From Celoporthe dispersa (lineage: Eukaryota; Ascomycota; Sordariomycetes; Diaporthales; Cryphonectriaceae): a DNA stretch of 64,000 bases. A model generated the notes under the pieces. The model did no database searches, had not been told where the DNA came from, and saw only the letters and a program-made list of their open reading frames with translations. The stretch's first letter is position 1. Each line of letters starts with the position of its first letter. Below, piece after piece: positions 1 to 11,421 of this stretch. The stretch covers positions 2,616,501 to 2,680,500 of the forward strand of contig WAID01000005.1 of assembly GCA_016584495.1 (NCBI GenBank), given 5' to 3'. Made by a program: the position numbers and the translations under genes.

Positions 1-713
1 GGTGTTGTTCATGCCGGTGTTATAAATCGTCACTGACCCGGAACGAGAGGGATCATTCTAGGCGCATCTAGTTATAGTGATCGTGAAGATGCCTTAACCA
101 GCAAGTGGGGTACCGCAAGCAGCTGTCTGCACTACCTTTGTGTATGAGATTCGACTGACGATGGCAGGACACACTGGCTTCCCAATTTAGTCGATTTCCG
201 AGGGCGACACCGTTCAAGTGACTTAGCAGCCGGAACTTGGATTCAGGGGGCAAGTCCTATACCGCAGTGTCCCTCCCCTAAGCCGCCGGCATCGTTCACC
301 ATCGAGTCCCACGAGCACCGGCGACTTAGGCTCTCGGGCACCCTTGCCCACGACCTGCCCTAGCACCCTGGGGGGTGCCTAGTCAAGCGTCTTATCTGCT
401 CGGGGGTTTGCCATCGGTCGCCAAACCTTATCAGCTACCGCCCAGTAAGCCAAGGGATTGTGGTTGAGCGATTGGCGCGGCGTGCACATCGATTGTTGGT
501 GCATGGATGTTGGCCGATCAGTGACGAAAGTCTACTTGCTGGTAAAGTGCGGGGTTCCGTCTCGCCGGAGACCCCCAACTCCCCCAGGCACTCTCGACAT
601 GATCAGACCGTCATGCCCATGTTCCGCCCTTTGCTGACACTGACGCGAACCTCGTTCCACAAACGCGAAATATCGTGCCACAACCCACACGCGAGCAAGT
701 GACTACTTGGGAA
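1..713. other. No gene recognised
   Basis: Short open frames occur on both strands, but none has a recognisable domain, a spliced continuation or clear coding character. The last part is presumably the upstream region of the regulator that starts at 714. Confidence 0.4.
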
Positions 714-2183
714 ATGACATCGAGCGAATCACAAATCACCGCCATGAGTTCCCGATTTCGAGTACGATTCGCCGGACCCAAGACACAGGATTGTTCCTTC
801 GAGGAATCAAAACACCGCAAGCAGCAGCCGCGGGTGCTGGACGTTCCCGAGAAGAGGAGGAAAAGTCGCCATGCTTGTCTGGATTGCAAGCTGCGGCACG
901 TAAAGTGTGGAGAAGAATGGCCTGTGTGCCGGCGATGCCAACAAAGGGGCAGCATTTGTCGCTCGGCATTTCGAAGTTCGCAATGGCAGATCGAAGTACC
1001 GGGCCTCACGTTTGAGAAATTCAACCCATCAATCTGGTCTCATGCCAACAGCCGGCTGCTGCAATATTGGATCGAGAAGGGGAGCGCGGTCATGGTCATC
1101 GACCCCAACAACAACCCCTTTTCGTTCGGCATCCTCAGATATCTGGAAACTACCGAATCTCTCATCTACACCATCCAAAGCCTCAGCGTGGCTCACGATA
1201 CCTTTTTCACTCCTTCCGCCCTCCCCGAACAATCATACCAGGACAGAGGCACTGCGTTGTTGCTGGTGCAAAGAGAGCTTCAGCAGTCCAATCCGCCAGC
1301 GCGTGGCTCGCTCTTGACCGCCATCCTCTTGGGACTGGGCTCTGCATGGGTATTTCACGAGGCGAATGATGACTTCGGTCATAAACACCTACAGGGAGCT
1401 AGGGCCATGCTGGACATCCTCCTGGCCGAGCCTGGCTCCGAAAACGATCCTTTTGTGCGGCAGGCCGTCGCGGTGTATCTGGGTTGGGACCAGGCAACGG
1501 CATTCTTGTTACATCCGCTCGACCAAATCCCGCTCCATAGTCCAGAGCTTTGTCGATGTGTCCAGACGATGCGCAGCGAGTACAACGCCACGATTGGGTA
1601 CGCCGTCGAGCTCATGTATATGCTGGGAGACGTAGGCCGGTATTGTCGTACTGTCGTCGAGACGGGCCTCCGTAACATCGAGTTGGAAGTCATACTCGAA
1701 GATCAGTTGTTGACGTACGAACCGACGGGCGAGGACCGCAACTCCCACCTCGTCAACCACGCCTTTCGGAAGCACGGCCTCATTATGCTTTACCGGACAA
1801 TCGCCTCAGCCCCCACCACACTGCTCCCCGAAACACTGCTCCCCGACTGCGGGATAGACACTAGCCATCTCGACGACCAAAACCTGTCTCAATATGCTAG
1901 GGACATTCTCGAGCACGTAGCCGAAATACCAGCCGACAACTGTTACCACAGTATCCTATCTCAGCCTCTCTTCACCGCAGGCTCAGAACTGACAGCGAAT
2001 GATGCGGCACAACGCGAGAAAGTCCGGGAGTCGCTCCAGAAACAGTTCTCACTGACCAGACTCCCAGACAATCTGCGTGCGATTGAGCTTTTGGACGAGA
2101 TGTGGAATTTGCGTGATAACGGAAGCCAAATTTCTTGGTTGGCCTTTCTGGTACAGAGAGCTGGGACATTTATGCTGTGTTAA
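714..2183 (+). CDS. Zn2Cys6 transcription factor
   Basis: Predicted nuclear DNA-binding regulator. Numbering from the ATG at 714 (489 aa), six cysteines at about residues 55-82 have the spacing C-x2-C-x6-C-x6-C-x2-C-x6-C (core CLDCKLRHVKC, then CRRC), the Gal4-type binuclear zinc cluster. A basic KRRKSR stretch sits just before it, as expected for DNA contact. The remaining ~400 residues are helical with no further motif I can name; the layout (N-terminal cluster and a long region of the fungal_trans_2 kind) is typical of this family. The frame is open upstream to a GTG at 675, but the first ATG is 714. No intron is needed. It lies tail-to-tail with the aldo-keto reductase. Target genes unknown; the nearby AKR/ALDH pair is a guess. 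Confidence 0.85.
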   Translation: MTSSESQITAMSSRFRVRFAGPKTQDCSFEESKHRKQQPRVLDVPEKRRKSRHACLDCKLRHVKCGEEWPVCRRCQQRGSICRSAFRSSQWQIEVPGLTFEKFNPSIWSHANSRLLQYWIEKGSAVMVIDPNNNPFSFGILRYLETTESLIYTIQSLSVAHDTFFTPSALPEQSYQDRGTALLLVQRELQQSNPPARGSLLTAILLGLGSAWVFHEANDDFGHKHLQGARAMLDILLAEPGSENDPFVRQAVAVYLGWDQATAFLLHPLDQIPLHSPELCRCVQTMRSEYNATIGYAVELMYMLGDVGRYCRTVVETGLRNIELEVILEDQLLTYEPTGEDRNSHLVNHAFRKHGLIMLYRTIASAPTTLLPETLLPDCGIDTSHLDDQNLSQYARDILEHVAEIPADNCYHSILSQPLFTAGSELTANDAAQREKVRESLQKQFSLTRLPDNLRAIELLDEMWNLRDNGSQISWLAFLVQRAGTFMLC

Positions 2184-2434
2184 AGTACTGGATTTTCTGA
2201 GCGATGATCAACTAGCAAATCTTTTCAAGGCAAGGAACTTTTGCGCAAAGCAGCACCTCACCAGAGTTCTTGGCAATGTCATTCATAGGTAGCGAATAAA
2301 TTGACCCGAATGCATATCTTCTACACAGGCTTAGAAGTATAGCAGTGCTTCTTTCGCTTAACTCGTATGCAGTCGTCGCATCATTTGCAATTCGGAAGTT
2401 ATCTAGTCTAGTAGCTGATGCAGAAACATGATTT

Positions 2435-3570
2435 TCACAAAGTCGAATCATTGGCAGTCTTCGCCTTGGGGAATCCAAGGTCGATCCCGTAATCCCGATC
2501 GACGAAGCGCATCAACTTTCCCGTGCGAGCAAGTTCGTCGGAGTAATCGTTCAGAATTTTCATGTCCGAGTCGTCAAGCTTGATGAGCTTCCTATTGTCG
2601 CTGATTCGAGATGGATTGTTGGATTTAGCCAAGACAGAACTTCCACGAACAACTATTCCATGTCAGCGCTATAGCTCTTGTGATTGGAGACCACACGACT
2701 CACGGTGATAACTCAACAAGATTGTCGCAGGTGTTACATCGTATTTCTCAGAAAGGATCAAGACCGGTTCGGCTTTCGCTAGAGGACTCCCTGTACTGCC
2801 CAGCGGACTGTATGCTGTGACATGGATCCCTTTGTCTTTGCAAAAGTCCACAATCTCCTGTTGCGGCAGTGCAGGGTGATTCTCGATCTGGTTGACAGCA
2901 GGTGTGATCTTGGCCTGCGGGAGTAATTCTTCCAAGAACTTCACACTGTGATTAGCAACACCAATCGCTCTTACTTTCCCCGTATCGAGAAGCTTCTCCA
3001 TCAACTTCCATGTCTGAATATACGACCAGTCCTGCACAATATCTATGGAACCTTCCTTGTTTCTTGGGAAGATCGGGTGATTTCCTGTGTTCTTAGCTAA
3101 TACGTTCCTCAACAGCAATGGGCGCAGTAGCGAAGCCAGGCAAGGAGCTGAACAACGTAGACTTACCTTTAGGATTCATCGCAACGGGCCAGTGCACCAA
3201 GTACAAGTCCACATATTGGAGACCGAGAGCTTCAAGACTCTGGTCCAAGTTCTCTTCGACACGGGAGTGATAGGTAGACCAGAGCTTCGTGGTGACAAAT
3301 ATATCTTCGCGCTTGATGCCTTGGGAAAACGCATCCGCGAGGCCCAGGCCCACTTCAGCTTCATTGCCGTAAGCGAAGGCTGGTGGCCATCAGTCTTGAA
3401 GCCCAACTCGCTTGGATCCAGGGATACGAACCGCAATCAATGTGTCTGTAGCCAACCGATAAAGCATGCGCGACTGCCTTTCTCGTCTCCCCTGGCTTGC
3501 CTTGCCATGTCCCAAGCCCTAAGGCAGGAATCTGAGCGCCCGTGTTGAGCGAAAAGTACTGGTCTGCCAT
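2435..3570 (-). CDS. Aldo-keto reductase (four exons)
   Basis: NADPH-dependent carbonyl reductase of the aldo-keto reductase superfamily, cytosolic, about 316 aa. Exons read 3570-3432, 3379-3167, 3084-2704 and 2652-2435; all three introns (52, 81 and 51 nt) are GT-AG and the spliced length is exactly 317 codons. Family landmarks in order: the N-terminal GLGTW strand, HID (catalytic Asp side), AYGNE with the catalytic Tyr formed across the first intron, TKLW with the catalytic Lys, LVHWP with the active-site His, VNQIE, AYSPLG, and SSVLAKS near the cofactor-binding C-terminus. All four catalytic positions are present. It is closest in feel to yeast Gcy1/glycerol dehydrogenase-like enzymes; the substrate cannot be fixed. 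It is divergent from the aldehyde dehydrogenase at 4173, and the two may share a promoter. Confidence 0.9.
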
Positions 3571-4172
3571 CTTGTAGACGGCTCGCGCAAATACAAAATA
3601 AAAAGTTTTGAGTGCGCAACGAAAAATCTGTGAATAATTCTCGGTTTATGATGTAACATTATTTCTTTCGGATGTTTTGCTTGTCAGGCTTGACAGTAGG
3701 AGTACTACTAATATGGTATACTTTGCGCATAGTACCTACTCGGGACACATTCCGTGCTCCGTAATCGACCATGTTTCCTATGTTTAAGATCTAAATGCAT
3801 GTGCTACTCGATCCGACCCATTATTCAAACCACACTGAACTCATAGTGTGACCCACTCGGAATGTATGCCAAAAAGGAAAGTCTAGGGTAGAGTCTGCAG
3901 ATAATCCCAAAGAGGTAAAGGTCGAAGATTTACTTGCCGGGATTCCAAAAGACCGTAATGTAGCGAGCCGGAATTGATCCTAGTAGGGAAAGTATGCTAA
4001 CAGGACGATACTATATGACGTTTCGACGTCAAGAGATCGCACTCTAGTGGGTGATCAAGCAGATATATCGTGCGCGAGACCTCCCAGAATTGGCGTGTGT
4101 TCTTTTCTCTTGAGACAACTTCATACACTTTGGATTCCAACACCTGTCACACTCTCCTCAGCCCTCAGCAAA
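3571..4172. promoter_or_regulatory. Shared upstream region of the AKR and ALDH genes
   Basis: 602 bp between two divergent start codons (AKR minus, ALDH plus). No gene is seen. The head-to-head layout suggests common control of an aldehyde/carbonyl pair. I could not identify a specific operator. A pyrimidine-rich stretch precedes the ALDH start. Confidence 0.45.
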
Positions 4173-5798
4173 ATGGCCCCTCCCACTGTCACCCTGAAGA
4201 TTCCCAATGGGCGCGAAGTCACGATCAACACTGGCCTCTTCATCAACAATGAATGGGTCGAGGCCAAGAACAACCAGAAATTCGCTTCAATAAACCCTGC
4301 GTAAGGAATTTCTACACCGTTCAATGTTTTGCGCCCGGCTAACCCGAGTTTCTAGTACCGAAGAAGATATCTGCTCTATCTCGAAGGCTTCGCCCGAAGA
4401 CGTGGACCGAGCCGTCGCCGCTGCGAAGACGGCGTACAACGATGGCCCGTGGCGGGACTACGACGGAACTGCGCGCGGGAAGCTACTGTTGAAGCTGGCC
4501 GACCTCGTGGAGGCCGACCATGAAATCATTGCCTCTTTGGAGGCCCTCGATGCCGGCAAGACATTTTCCAAGGCGATGAAGGATATCCATGAGGTATTCG
4601 AGGTCTTCAGGTACTATGGTGGATGGGCCGACAAGTACTACGGCCAGACCATCGAAACGGCAAGAACCAAATTCACCTATACCATCCGCGAGCCGATTGG
4701 TGTTACCGGTGCCATCACCCCGTGAGTTCGGGCTCGTATCACGTTTCTTCCTCCCACCATGCTAATTTCCTGTCTGCAGGTGGAATTACCCGTTGATCAT
4801 GGTGTCGTTGAAGCTTGCGCCCGCTATTGCGTGTGGCAACACCAGCGTCCTCAAACCTTCCGAGTTCTCCCCACTCTCCGCCCTGTATCTCGCCGACCTC
4901 TTCGTCAAGGCTGGGTTCCCGCCCGGCGTCGTCAACATTATCAACGGCGAAGGCAAGGATGCTGGAGCTCGCCTGTCAGAACACCCCGATATCGCGAAGA
5001 TCAGTTTTACCGGCAGCACCGCCACCGGAAAGCTGATCATGAAGGCTGCTTCTGCGACCATGAAGAGAGTCTCCCTGGAGACCGGCGGAAAGTCTCCTGT
5101 TATCGTTTTCGATGATGCCGACATTCCCAACGCGCTCAAGTGGGTATACTATGGTATCTACGCCAACCAGGGTCAGATCTGCACGTCGACAGCTCGAATT
5201 TACGTTCACGAGAAGATCTACGACGAGTTCGTCAAGCGTTTCATTGCGTACACAAAGAAGCACGCAATCGTGGGAGACCAGTTCAAGGAGGAAACTTTTA
5301 TTGGTCCTCTTGTGAACAAGGCCCAGTTCGAGCGTGTCCTCAACTACGTCCAGGTCGCCAAAGACGAAGGTGCTACCCTGATCCACGGCGGCGGTGTCTT
5401 TTCCTGACAGGGTCAATGGCAAGGGCTACTTCGTCCAACCTACCATCTTCAGTGATGCCACACCAGACATGCGGATCTCCAAGGAGGAGATCTTCGGGCC
5501 TTTTGGCGTCTTTTGCAAGTTCCATGACACCGAGGAGGTTGTAAAGATTGCAAACGATACCACATATGGTCTCTCATCTGCTCTATTCACCAAGGACGTG
5601 GTCAGGGCAATCCGAGTCTCACAGAAGCTTCAGTCTGGCATGGTCTGGATCAACTCAAGCAACAATTCGGATTACCGGGTTCCATTCGGAGGTATCAAAC
5701 AGTCTGGAATTGGCAGAGAATGCGGCGAGAGTGCTTTGGAGGAGAACTCAATTCTGAAAACTGTCTATCTGAACCTGGAGATGACAAACGATGAGTAG
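4173..5798 (+). CDS. aldA-like: Aldehyde dehydrogenase with one frameshift
   Basis: NAD(P)-dependent oxidation of aldehydes to acids; ALDH1/2-type, about 503 aa. Exons 4173-4300, 4356-4721 and 4780-5798 with GT-AG introns. Landmarks: PWNYPL (around the second splice junction), FTGST in the cofactor site, LETGGKSP with the general-base Glu, NQGQICTS with the catalytic Cys, EEIFGPF, and FGGIKQSGIGRE near the end. All key residues are present. The frame breaks at the T4 run 5399-5402, where reading straight on meets TGA at 5405. Removing one T gives a continuous frame and the expected GKGYF block, and the total then becomes exactly 504 codons. Most likely a base-calling error; a recent loss of function is the alternative. 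Divergent from the AKR gene. Confidence 0.88.
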
Positions 5799-7003
5799 TG
5801 GAAAGACACAGTATATCATAGGTAGCACTCCAAATTTGAACTATATAATACACATGGAAGCGTACCAACTCTCATAAATGAAGTAAGTTATAATTACTGC
5901 TTCTCTTTACTCGCGAATCTTCGAGAATGGCCCGAAGGACTTGATCACCACCTCAACTTTTATCAAGCTCTCTACTCACCTGTTGCTAGCCCGAAAAATA
6001 ATCGCACTCGTGTGAGATGCAGAGTTCTGTCCTTCGAATCTAGCATGTGACGACGACTACTTTCGCCACAGGCCATCTCTTGCCATGATACGGTAGCCGG
6101 TGCTACGGCAGATGATACGGATAGGACATGATAGGGTGTCATGGAGGATGCAAGCCGAGTTGCACTAAGAACGATTTACATAATACCGTGCCTAAGTAAA
6201 CCGCGAATACTACTTCTTGCGCCTCCTCCGTGTCTCGACATTGATGGCTGCACACTCTTTCTCCACCTACTCAAGTTACGTCTGCGTCAGCTTTGTGGTT
6301 TAGCAGTCATGTGGCTTGCCCACTTCGGACGGATCTCGAATACAGTATATCTGAACGCCTCAGCTGCACTTGACTAAGGAATTTCCCTATTGGAGATAAG
6401 CCTCAATACTTTCTCTTTTCGTACATTTTCCGAGGGACTGCTCCACTAGCCTTTGCCGATGCATAATCCCTGACCAATCTTCCAAACCACAACAGACTCA
6501 GCTGCAGGGATACCCTTACTACAGACAAGTTCTAAGCGTTCCTGTATTAGTACGTTTTCCGAGGGACATGACACAGCCATAAGCGATTTCATAATTGCAT
6601 TATTCTCCAACCTACGTACTATGTGCTTAAGTGCGTAGCACACTATTCAAGTAAAACACATCCACTATAGATACGCCATGATCATTTCTCTATCAGTGTA
6701 TTTTCCGAGGACATGTCCCACTAGCTCTTCCGTGAATGTCCTTCTATCCCTCGAAACCGGTTGATCGATCCTCCGTCTTTAAGTCTGGATTCTCAGAGCC
6801 TGTAATGCCATGATACGCATTTAGCTCCATCCGTGTGAAAAGTGTACGACTGTACCGTCGCCCTGTTATCAAATCTCAGCAAACCATAAGTAGTCCAAAG
6901 TACTCAATTAACTAGGCATAACACCAAGTGCTAGACGTCCACGCTGCATCTGACTGCCAACCAAAAATAATTTCTCATCAGCTAGAGTACATCCCATATA
7001 ACC
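5799..7003. other. Gene-free stretch, AT-leaning
   Basis: About 1.2 kb with no coding signal. It contains three diverged copies of a motif around TTTTCCGAGGGAC (listed separately) and the upstream region of the acetyltransferase. Confidence 0.4.
6421..6730 (+). repeat. Three diverged direct repeats
   Basis: The core TTTTCCGAGG followed by a GACxxG..CCACTAGC-like tail recurs at about 6426, 6555 and 6701, a spacing of about 130-145 bp. Flanking bases also align loosely. This could be an old tandem duplication, or repeated binding sites upstream of the acetyltransferase. Confidence 0.4.
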
Positions 7004-7701
7004 ATGGATTCAGCGCTTTCTCAGTCTGAAAATTACCAGAAAATGGTCCGGGGGGAATTGTATTACCCCTCGGCACCTGAACTCGCGGCTGCTAGGGACG
7101 TTTCAGTACGTGCCTGCAAACTTTTCAATGCAGAGGCGCATACCAGTCGGAGGAGACAGGTCGAGCTGTGGAGAAGGTAAGCTACAAACCTCAGGTGCTA
7201 AGACTCCGGCGACCACTGAGACTAGAAAGCATAATTCGAGATGATACACCAATGCCTCCTGCAGCATCGGATCCCATGGAGGATGATGCGCTATTCAGCC
7301 AAGAGCCCTTCATCGACGGACCTATATTTGTCGATTATGGTGTCAACACCAGAGTTGGACCTAAAACCTATCTAAACCGGGGTCTAATGATTTTGGACAC
7401 CTGTAAAGTGACAATTGGTGCACGAGTTCTTGTCGGACCAAACGTCTCGCTTTTCACCGCGGGTCATCCGACAGACCCTGCTGTGAGGAACGGCTGCGAC
7501 GGCCCAGAACTTGGCAAAGAAATAGTGATCGAAGACGATTGTTGGATCGGAGGCAACGTCACCGTCTGCCCGGGTGTCAGGATCGGAAAGGGTTCCACTG
7601 TCGGTGCAGGAAGCGTCGTAACAAAGACCGTTGCACCCTACACGATTGTCGGAGGAAACCCAGCACGGGTTCTCAAGACATTGCCAACACCTAGTGAATA
7701 G
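7004..7701 (+). CDS. Sugar/maltose-type O-acetyltransferase (LacA/NodL-like)
   Basis: Transfers acetyl from acetyl-CoA to a sugar or related hydroxyl; cytosolic, trimeric left-handed beta-helix family. The N-terminal part (ELYYPSAPELAAAR..., RRRQVELWRR) matches the small maltose-acetyltransferase domain. The C-terminal part shows hexapeptide repeats (IGARVLVGPNV, IEDDCWIGGNVTVCPGVRIG, IVGGNPARV). The likely catalytic His is in LFTAGHPTDP. One intron starts at the GTAAGC at 7177. The best acceptor is at 7220 (44 nt), with 7229 (53 nt) as an in-frame alternative, giving 217 or 214 aa, a normal length. No frame break. Substrate unknown. Confidence 0.85.
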
Positions 7702-7922
7702 TTATTTGAGCCTCGATAGTTATACCATAGCTCAGTTAAGGTGAATGAGAACAACTACGTATTGCAGGACTTAACGAATTAGCCAGGTTTCGTCGTTTAA
7801 AAAAAACACAAAAAAACCATCGGATATAAATTGATCCTCAAGAGCTGCCAGAGAGTCCACTTTCATACCGAAATCGCAATAATTTCATCTTTAGCATAGA
7901 TAATTGGTTGTATCAACGACCC

Positions 7923-10810
7923 TCACGTGGTTAGAGCCCATTGCTCGACGACTTCTCCCAGGGTCGATACCTGCCCAACATTGCCGGGAAAGACAAGGAA
8001 AGGTATACCTGGCCATCTGCTACCAGGCTCATCACATCTCCACAGCGGGCAGCCAGCAGCTCCCTGTCCCACGATTGCTGCCTTTCGAATCCTCAGACTT
8101 TTGGTAGCTGCGTCGCTAGACGTGATACCCCCTTTCGCGATGAAATAGCGTGGCCGAATGGAAATCTGGTCCACAATTTCAACCAAGGTCTTCGCCACCA
8201 GCGAACCTATGTTCAAGCTTGCCTGTGCGTCGACGCCCGTTACCAAATTCCTCGATGTCATAATCAGAACATCCTTGCCAGATTGGAGCAGCCTCGAAGC
8301 CTCGTCGGCTGCAGACTTGCAGGTAGCCAGGAATCCGGCAGGAATCGACAAGAGCGATTGCACGTCTAGGATAATTGTATGCAGCAAATCCTCCCCCTCC
8401 GCTCGCGCAGCGCATCAAGCTGCTGCGTTGTCTTCGGCACGTAACTGCCGGCGACAATCAGACCTCCTGCCTTGGAAGTGAAGTAGTGCGGATCCACGTC
8501 AGACGGACGAAGAGGCGAGATTTGACGGATGCCCAGGCGGGAGGAGACAAATGCAGCCCCGGTTCTGTAGAGGAACGATTTGCCTGCAGCCCTGGCGAGC
8601 AGCAGTCCTGCACAGAAAACATGCATATCGCTCTCAGCCATGGCGTTAACGATTACCACGCCCTGATTTGAGACGGTCGAGAGTATTTGAGATACTCTCT
8701 CAGGGCCGCCAGTGCGGATGTCAGTAATGCTCACACTGATACAAGACTTGGCATGTTGAACGCCGGCCTTCTCGTGAACATAGTCTCTGAGGTTACTACT
8801 CTTATACCCAAACGTCCGATCTTCGGCAAATTGTGTGCGCCCTGCTGGTACCAAGCCTTTGCCCTCAAGGACCCAATGCACGTCGTCAATGGTGTATCGG
8901 CCGCCCTGAAAGAAGAATGGGGCCAAGATCCATCCGTCAACCTTATGAGGACTGAAGGAAGCTGCCACCTCCACTTCCATGGGGAAATGGCCTCTCAAGG
9001 TGGAATCGCCTCGAAGCACGACTTCGTAGCTAGTTTGGGTCCGTCCGGAAGCAATTTTGAGGTTCCTGCAAATCTCCGATAATAGACTTCGGGCGTCCTC
9101 TGGGCCAAGCGCTCTGGAATTGGTAAGAACGAAAAATCCTCTGGTTCCCGACAGGAACTCAGCAGCAAGTTCGTCTACCGACCATGTTGTGAGAACATTG
9201 ATTCCATGGCAGGTTTGCGTGCCGGTAGGGTCGTCGTCGAGAACTACCAGAAGCGGAATTCGAGGGTCCGCTATGGACTGCTGGATCGTTGGGAGAACCT
9301 CAGCCTGATACTCATTCGGAAACCGTGCAATCATCGCCTCTATCGAAACATTAGAATATTCTCGAGGCTTGAATTCTTCCGAAATATTTCCGTTGCTGAT
9401 AGTCTTGGATAGATTGCAGTCCTCTGCGGCCGTCTGTAACACCTGCAAAGCGACGCTTGCAAGATATACAGGAGCTCGGGCATTCTTGGCCGTGTTGCAT
9501 GACGAGGACTGAAGAAGCATTAGTTTCTGGAGCGGCAAGATGCTTGGACCTAACTTACAAGTAAAGTAATTGCTTGCGAGAAGAATTGAGGAGAGACAGA
9601 TCTGCCTTCTACAATATCGGAACCAAAGCTCTCGAAGGTTCTGCTTGTACCAGCAGCATTTGATATGATCTCGTGAACATATTTGACATCGAGACCACAC
9701 TTTTGTGCTAAAGCCAACGCCTCAATGGTGGCAGCCAGGTGAACACCGTCAAGAAGTTGTAGCACAGCCGTCAGACTAGCTGAATGATCTTTCGGTGGTT
9801 TCGAGGAGGCAAATTGCTTTACCAGAGAAGGCGAGGATGGAGGGAGGTACACCCGAACGACTCCGGCGTCGTCTTGTCTCCCGAGACCATTTGAGCTCGC
9901 GGAGAGGTATATTTGCTCCGTTATAGTAGAAAGGGGGCAAGGAAAGGCATGAAGTTGAGCCGTTGAAGTGACGATGCCCTATTACTACTATTAGTTTATT
10001 GTCTATATTAAGTTTATAAGCAAGCATCGGTCTCACCATATCCTTTACGAAAATGTCTAATGCACTTTTCGGATCCCAACAGTCGTCCAGCATATGTTCG
10101 ACTCTATTCTCGAACATCCAGCTCCAGCTCGACGACAAGGTCACTGCTTCGAAGACTGTCCGAGTATTCAGTCCAAGCTTGACAGCAAGAGCCATGGCTT
10201 CGGCGGCAGCGACGATGTGGACTCCTGCTAAGAGCTGGTTGATCATTTTCACCATGCTAGCAGCTCCCAATCCTCCGGGGATCCGATATACTTTTTCAGC
10301 CATGGCTGTGACGACCTCATTGGCCGCTGACTGTGCATCCTCTGCGCCAGCTGTCAAGACGGTAAGCTGTCCGAGACGGGCTTTGATTGCCCCGCCTGAT
10401 ATCGGGGCATCCAGCACTCTGATATCCGCTTGGCTAGATTGCGCGAGCCGGTGGGTCAGGGAGGCGTAGTAGGATGGAGGCACTGTCGCACATAAAATGA
10501 TTGTTGAGTTGCGCGGCAATGACTTGGCAGCACCCTGCTCGGGATCGAAGAAAACAGAATCTGCCTGGGCCGAGTTCGCGACGACAACAACGAGGATGGA
10601 CGCATCAGATGCTGCTTCGCGGGGAGACGATGCCGCAGTACCGCCCAGCTCCTTGAACTGGGCAACTTGTGCAGGGACCACGTCAAATCCTCGAACAACG
10701 AACCCGGACTTGACCAGATGCGAGGCCATGCCAAACCCCATGGCCCCGAGTCCGACGAAGCCCACATGCAAGGCATTGAATTTTCGGTCGTGGATTGATG
10801 ACTGAGACAT
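7923..10810 (-). CDS. Fused dehydrogenase-dehydrogenase-like-kinase (LtnD/OtnK type), one frameshift
   Basis: Predicted sugar-acid catabolism enzyme of about 926 aa. Exons 10810-10037, 9978-9559 and 9508-7923, introns 58 and 50 nt. Residues 1-300: a 3-hydroxyisobutyrate/threonate dehydrogenase-like domain with Rossmann motif GFVGLGAMG, DAPISGG, and GGLGAASMVKMINQ with the family lysine. Residues ~300-440: the C-terminal half of a second such domain (LDGVHLAATIEALALAQKCG) with no Rossmann half. Residues ~480-926: a four-carbon acid sugar kinase (former DUF1537) with VLDDDPTGTQT, VLRGDSTLRGHFP, AKGGITSSD and FPGNVG. Known relatives oxidise and phosphorylate threonate or erythronate. One base is missing in the C5 run 8393-8397; with it the total is 927 codons. 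Many fungal versions continue into a class II aldolase; here the protein stops after the kinase. Confidence 0.83.
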
Positions 10811-11421
10811 GGTGAAGAATGAGGAGAAATGTCAGTGCAAGTACTGAGGCGAGCAGCTGGACGGGGACAAGAGAATCATCGTCTCTGCCTTTACATAAAA
10901 GAATCATGGCTGTCGAGAGCTTCCACGGCCGAACGCATCTCCCGCTTGCATCTCGTGTCCATGGCAGTGCGGTAATTATCACTAGTCAGCCAGAAGCCAT
11001 AGAAGCTTTCCCAATTGGAGTAGATTCCGGATAGACAACGTCCTGTAGTACATGATGTCTAGTTGAAGTGTGGAAACAATCTCTGAGACCGCAGTTGGCG
11101 TAATAGCTGTGGACGAGCCCTGGAGCTGATACTTACCGCTTTGGAGCAGATCCCATTAGCTCGAGACTGACTGGGATACCCCCCCAACGCAGCCTTGACC
11201 AATCCGACCCGCGTTATCACGAGCGACCTCCTCTGATGGATGCGTTAACAGATATGGCATATTGGCTTATCAGGGTTTGCGTAGGGGTTCTAAAACAGCC
11301 TGTGTGTTCCTACCCTTACCACACCCCGATTTTTTTATTTGATGAGACGGCTCCTGCTGCTGGAGAGTCAGAACATTGACCCTTCCAAATCTATTCTCTT
11401 ACGGAGCACAATCCATTCAAC
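10811..11421. promoter_or_regulatory. Upstream region between the kinase fusion and the permease
   Basis: 611 bp between two divergent start codons, with no gene inside. The permease may feed the catabolic enzyme next door (inference from layout only). An ATTTTTTTATTTG tract lies about 90 bp before the permease start. Confidence 0.4.

Noticed and set aside
675..713. GTG start for the first regulator
   Set aside because: Nuclear fungal genes start at ATG; the first in-frame ATG is 714.
5394..5410. 17-nt GT...AG stretch at the ALDH break as an intron
   Set aside because: Too short for splicing, and its removal does not restore the right frame.
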